From assembly GCF_002895485.1 (NCBI RefSeq), contig NZ_AZRK01000009.1, forward strand, positions 1 to 64,000: 64,000 nucleotides of DNA, given 5' to 3'. Below are positions 61,182 through 64,000 of this stretch, in pieces. The DNA is from Petrotoga sp. 9PWA.NaAc.5.4. Its GTDB lineage: Bacteria; Thermotogota; Thermotogae; Petrotogales; Petrotogaceae. Below the pieces are notes generated by a model. That model was not told where the DNA came from. It did not search any database and saw nothing but the letters and a program-made list of their open reading frames with translations. A program made the translations under genes and the position numbers. The first letter of the stretch is position 1; each line of letters begins with the position of its first letter.

Positions 61182-62786
61182 CTAAAGATCAACTTTCCAA
61201 AAATAACTATAAGCTTGTATTTCTATGTTATCTATGATTTGGCTTTTAGGGGTTAGATTATTATAAATAATAAGTGATTTTTTCTCGAGTTTTCTACTAA
61301 CTTTAAAGATTCCGTTGACATTTTCGTATATTGGTTCCATTGAAAATAATTCTTCATTTTCTTTCTTTATTTCAATCATCTTTTTAATACCATGAAACAC
61401 TTTATAGCTATCCGTTTCAGAAGAATTTAACGCTTCTAACATTTTTTTATCATCAAAAGGACCTCTATTGAAAAATCTTGAATCTTTGTGACCAATTTTT
61501 TCGGTCATTTTTTTATAAAATTCTTCGTTATTTTCCATTGCGATTTCGTCACCGTAGTAATTTATAGGTGTTCCTTTTAAAGAAAATAGCACTGAATAAG
61601 CTAACAATACTTTTCTGTAATCTTTATTCATTTGATTATATAATCTACCGGCAATTCCTTCCCCTTCCCTAAAGATCCATCTATTATCAAGAAGATAATA
61701 TTTTAACATCTTTTTTCGTTCCTCTGGTTCAACAAATTCTAATGTTAACTCATCATGACATCTTAAAAAAACAAACCATTGACAATCCTTGGGAATAGGA
61801 GGAGTTATTTTTTCAGAAAGAGTATCTATTATATAGTTCGGATTACTTTCGGCTATACTTAAAAATATCTTAGGCATAACTGGGAAATGATAAGCTACAT
61901 GGCATTCATCAGAGTTACCAAAATAAGCTACAACATCTTTTGGAGGTTGGTTTGCTTCAGCAATAAGAGCGGTTCCCTCTTTCAAATAATCTAAAGAAGC
62001 TCTAAAGATTTTTAAAATCCAATGAGTTTGAATTAAATTTTCACAGTTAGTTCCTTCTTCTTTCCAAAGAAAAGGAGCTGCATCCATTCTAAAGCCATCT
62101 ACGCCATGTTCTTTCCAAAAAGTAAAGACTTTTATCATTTCTACCAATACGTCAGGATTTTTATAGTTTAAATCGGGCTGTATCTCATAAAACCTATGAA
62201 AATAGTAATCGTTTGTTTCTGGGTTATAAGTCCAGTTGCTATTTACCATACCTTTAAATAAAAGTCGAGCTTGAGAATATTTTTTATCATCAATACTCCA
62301 AATATAATAATCTCTATATTTTGAATCTTTCGATTTTTTTGCTTCTTGAAACCAAGGGTGTTCTATGGAAGTATGGTTTATTGCAATGTCAAATAAAATT
62401 TTGATGCCTTTATCATGAGCTACTTCAACAAATTTAAAAAAGCTTTCGTTTCCTCCTAACTCTTTTCTGACATTATAAAAATCTGAAATATCAAACCCTT
62501 GATCTTTCATTGGAGATTCTAATATAGGTAGTAACCATAGTATAGTAACTCCTAAATCCTTCAGATAATCTAATTTTTCTGTCATTTTCTCAAAATTGCC
62601 TGCAAACAAATCAACATAAGTTGAATATAATAATCCTTTTTTGTACCAAAACTTATCCTCAGGCATGTATGTTATGAAATCTTTTTTAGTTTTCAAAAAG
62701 TTTATAAATTCGTCTAATTTTTCTTGATATTTATTAAAATAAAGTTTGTTCCACAACGTTTTTATTCTTTCTAATAATTCATTCAT
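61182..62786 (-). CDS. GH13 alpha-glucanase, trehalose-synthase-like
   Basis: 534 aa. The GH13 barrel is complete: 'DIAINHTS', D235 (GVDGFRMDAAPF), E277 (LIAEANQPP) and D345 (RCHDELTLE). The blocks 'DLNYKNPDVL', 'EEGTNCENL', 'DECHVAYHFPVMPKIFL' and 'CQWFVFLRCHDELTLE' are those of maltose-to-trehalose isomerases (TreS) and relatives. It has no signal peptide, so it is cytosolic. It could instead be a sucrose- or glucosylglycerate-acting relative. It is 20 bp after a nucleotidyltransferase gene. Confidence 0.85.
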   Translation of the reverse strand: MNELLERIKTLWNKLYFNKYQEKLDEFINFLKTKKDFITYMPEDKFWYKKGLLYSTYVDLFAGNFEKMTEKLDYLKDLGVTILWLLPILESPMKDQGFDISDFYNVRKELGGNESFFKFVEVAHDKGIKILFDIAINHTSIEHPWFQEAKKSKDSKYRDYYIWSIDDKKYSQARLLFKGMVNSNWTYNPETNDYYFHRFYEIQPDLNYKNPDVLVEMIKVFTFWKEHGVDGFRMDAAPFLWKEEGTNCENLIQTHWILKIFRASLDYLKEGTALIAEANQPPKDVVAYFGNSDECHVAYHFPVMPKIFLSIAESNPNYIIDTLSEKITPPIPKDCQWFVFLRCHDELTLEFVEPEERKKMLKYYLLDNRWIFREGEGIAGRLYNQMNKDYRKVLLAYSVLFSLKGTPINYYGDEIAMENNEEFYKKMTEKIGHKDSRFFNRGPFDDKKMLEALNSSETDSYKVFHGIKKMIEIKKENEELFSMEPIYENVNGIFKVSRKLEKKSLIIYNNLTPKSQIIDNIEIQAYSYFWKVDL

Positions 62787-62806
62787 TGTTTAACACCTCA
62801 AAAATT

Positions 62807-63880
62807 TTATTTTGGGATTTGTATATTGCTATAATCTCCAACAATAAGTTTTATGGAATAAGGTTTTCGTTCTGCAGAGATCAAGGTAGCATTTTCTCCA
62901 ATAATAGAAGAATCAATTCTAAGAGAAATATTCGCTATGTTTGCATCGTTTAATATAATGCTGTTTTCTATCTCTGAGGAAGTAATATAAACTCCGTCCC
63001 CAATACTTGTATATGGTCCGATATATGCGTTATTAATTGTCGTATTTTCACCTATTATAGCTGGTCCCCTAACTACCGAATTTATAATTTTAGTATTTTT
63101 TCCAATTTTTACTTTACCTTGAACTAAAGAATCTTGCCTTACATCTCCTTCGATCGATATATCTCTCAACTCACCCAATATGGTTCTATTTGCTTCGATA
63201 AGATCTTCAGGTTTTCCTGTATCTTTCCACCATCCATCTATTATATAGGCACCAACATTTTTTGAGTTTTCTATAAGCCATTGAATAGCGTCTGTAATTT
63301 CAAGTTCCCCTCTCCAGGAAGGAGAAATATTGTCTATAGCTTCAAATATTTTAGGAGTAAATATATACACACCAATTATGGCAAGATTAGATGGAGCATC
63401 TTTCGGTTTTTCAATAACTTTTACAACTTTTGAATCTTCAATTACAGCAATCCCAAAGTTTGAGGGATTGTCAATTGGAGTTAACAAAATATAAGATTCA
63501 AAACTTCCTTGCTTAAATTTCTCTATGAATTTTTTGAGGTCAAAATTTATTAAGTTGTCTCCTAAGTACATTACAAAATTGTCTGAATCGATAAAACTTT
63601 GAGAAACTTTTACAGCATGTGCAAGCCCTTGAGGGTGTTCTTGAATTATATAAGTTATTTTTAAATCAAATTTACTTCCATCGCCTAAAACTTTTTGAAA
63701 ATCTTCTATATTTTCGGGACTCACTACTAATCCTATGTCTATTATTCCAGCTTCTTTTATTTTCTCTAAACTGTACATGATAGTAGGCTTGTTTGCAATA
63801 GGTATTAAAGGTTTTGCGTTTGTAAAAGTTAAAGGTCTTAATCGTGTTCCCTTACCTGCACATAGTATTAATGCTTTCAT
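62807..63880 (-). CDS. Sugar-1-phosphate nucleotidyltransferase, long RmlA-type (with beta-helix tail)
   Basis: 357 aa. Makes an NDP-sugar, probably dTDP-glucose, from sugar 1-phosphate. The N-terminal 'ALILCAGKGTRLRPLT' pyrophosphorylase motif and 'KPLIPIANKP' are followed by 'YLGDN', and the C-terminal third (about 245-350) is a left-handed beta-helix of hexapeptide-like repeats, the layout of the long RmlA group. I start at ATG 63880, 9 bp after AGGAGG. Confidence 0.88.
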   Translation of the reverse strand: MKALILCAGKGTRLRPLTFTNAKPLIPIANKPTIMYSLEKIKEAGIIDIGLVVSPENIEDFQKVLGDGSKFDLKITYIIQEHPQGLAHAVKVSQSFIDSDNFVMYLGDNLINFDLKKFIEKFKQGSFESYILLTPIDNPSNFGIAVIEDSKVVKVIEKPKDAPSNLAIIGVYIFTPKIFEAIDNISPSWRGELEITDAIQWLIENSKNVGAYIIDGWWKDTGKPEDLIEANRTILGELRDISIEGDVRQDSLVQGKVKIGKNTKIINSVVRGPAIIGENTTINNAYIGPYTSIGDGVYITSSEIENSIILNDANIANISLRIDSSIIGENATLISAERKPYSIKLIVGDYSNIQIPK

Positions 63881-63902
63881 CGACATATTCCTCCTTTTAA
63901 TG

Positions 63903-64000
63903 TTATTCATCGATATAGTTGATCGTTGTTAAATCAACTTTTGAATCTTCTATGTAATCTTTAAAAAATTTTTCCAAACTGATTAAGTCTTCTTCTGTAA
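63903..64000 (-). CDS. C-terminal end of an unidentified protein (partial)
   Basis: An open minus-strand frame enters from the window edge and ends at TAA (63903-63905), giving a 31-residue acidic tail (TEEDLISLEKFFKDYIED...). It stops 22 bp before the nucleotidyltransferase start, as expected for an operon. Too little is visible to name it. Confidence 0.6.
   Translation of the reverse strand, partial: TEEDLISLEKFFKDYIEDSKVDLTTINYIDE

Overview
The window is AT-rich bacterial chromosome and looks like a member of the Thermotogota, most likely a Petrotoga-type organism. This rests on several features: an Omp-alpha-type 'toga' protein (SLH domain, long coiled coil, C-terminal membrane anchor) next to a beta-barrel protein; a complete [FeFe]-hydrogenase maturation operon with a TM1266-type regulator; a SpoVS homologue; and a sucrose-phosphate synthase gene pair. 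The genus is inferred, not proven. No phage, transposase, integrase or CRISPR array is visible. Almost everything is core metabolism.

Layout. The window opens in the 3' end of a 23S rRNA gene, followed by 5S rRNA and a terminator. Positions 0.7-4.9 kb hold a phosphohexomutase, TruA and two unknown genes. Positions 4.9-5.8 kb hold a degenerate ABC ATPase with a small partner. Positions 6.0-10.3 kb (minus) are the hydrogenase maturation operon (regulator, hydG, a 79-aa gene, hydE, hydF), followed by tmRNA on the minus strand. Positions 10.8-16.0 kb (minus) carry a HEAT-repeat protein, RecN, sucrose-phosphate synthase, a sugar kinase and a DHFR/RibD-like reductase. Positions 16.6-21.1 kb (plus) form a sugar ABC transporter ending in a phosphohexomutase. 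Positions 21.4-27.9 kb (minus) carry HtrA, PyrE, a lipase-like hydrolase, Rho, a DUF1385 membrane protein and SpoVS. At 28.0 kb a cobalamin riboswitch controls a btuFCD-type transporter. Positions 31.7-37.0 kb (minus) hold an Rrf2 regulator, then ComB, a histidine phosphatase, GuaA and a TmcAL-like protein. Positions 37.4-39.6 kb hold surE-def-fmt, converging on tatD. Positions 41.5-44.3 kb hold a HAD phosphatase, a GH3-like secreted protein and MurA. Positions 44.4-48.4 kb (minus) are secG-tyrS and the two toga proteins. Positions 49-53 kb hold a LacI regulator and a lipoprotein pullulanase. Positions 53.3-57.6 kb are an nqrBCDEF operon without nqrA. Positions 57.9-59.8 kb hold ornithine carbamoyltransferase and carbamate kinase. 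Positions 59.9-64 kb (minus) hold PyrF, a trehalose-synthase-like GH13 and a nucleotidyltransferase.

The most striking structure is a family of about 160-275 bp non-coding repeats with terminal inverted repeats (ACTTTAGAAAT / ATTTCTAAAGT), a GGGC-GGA-GCCC hairpin and a second short palindrome. I find good or degraded copies at about 14 loci. At 13 of them the copy lies directly upstream of a gene start, points the same way as that gene, and ends roughly 15-50 bp before the start codon. This holds in divergent intergenic regions too, where each gene has its own outward-facing copy. It therefore looks like a dispersed gene-leader or mobile-promoter element rather than random junk.

Metabolic picture: a fermentative, carbohydrate-using anaerobe with alpha-glucan and sugar uptake, sucrose/trehalose-type solutes, H2 production, an Na+-type NADH-oxidising membrane complex and B12 scavenging.
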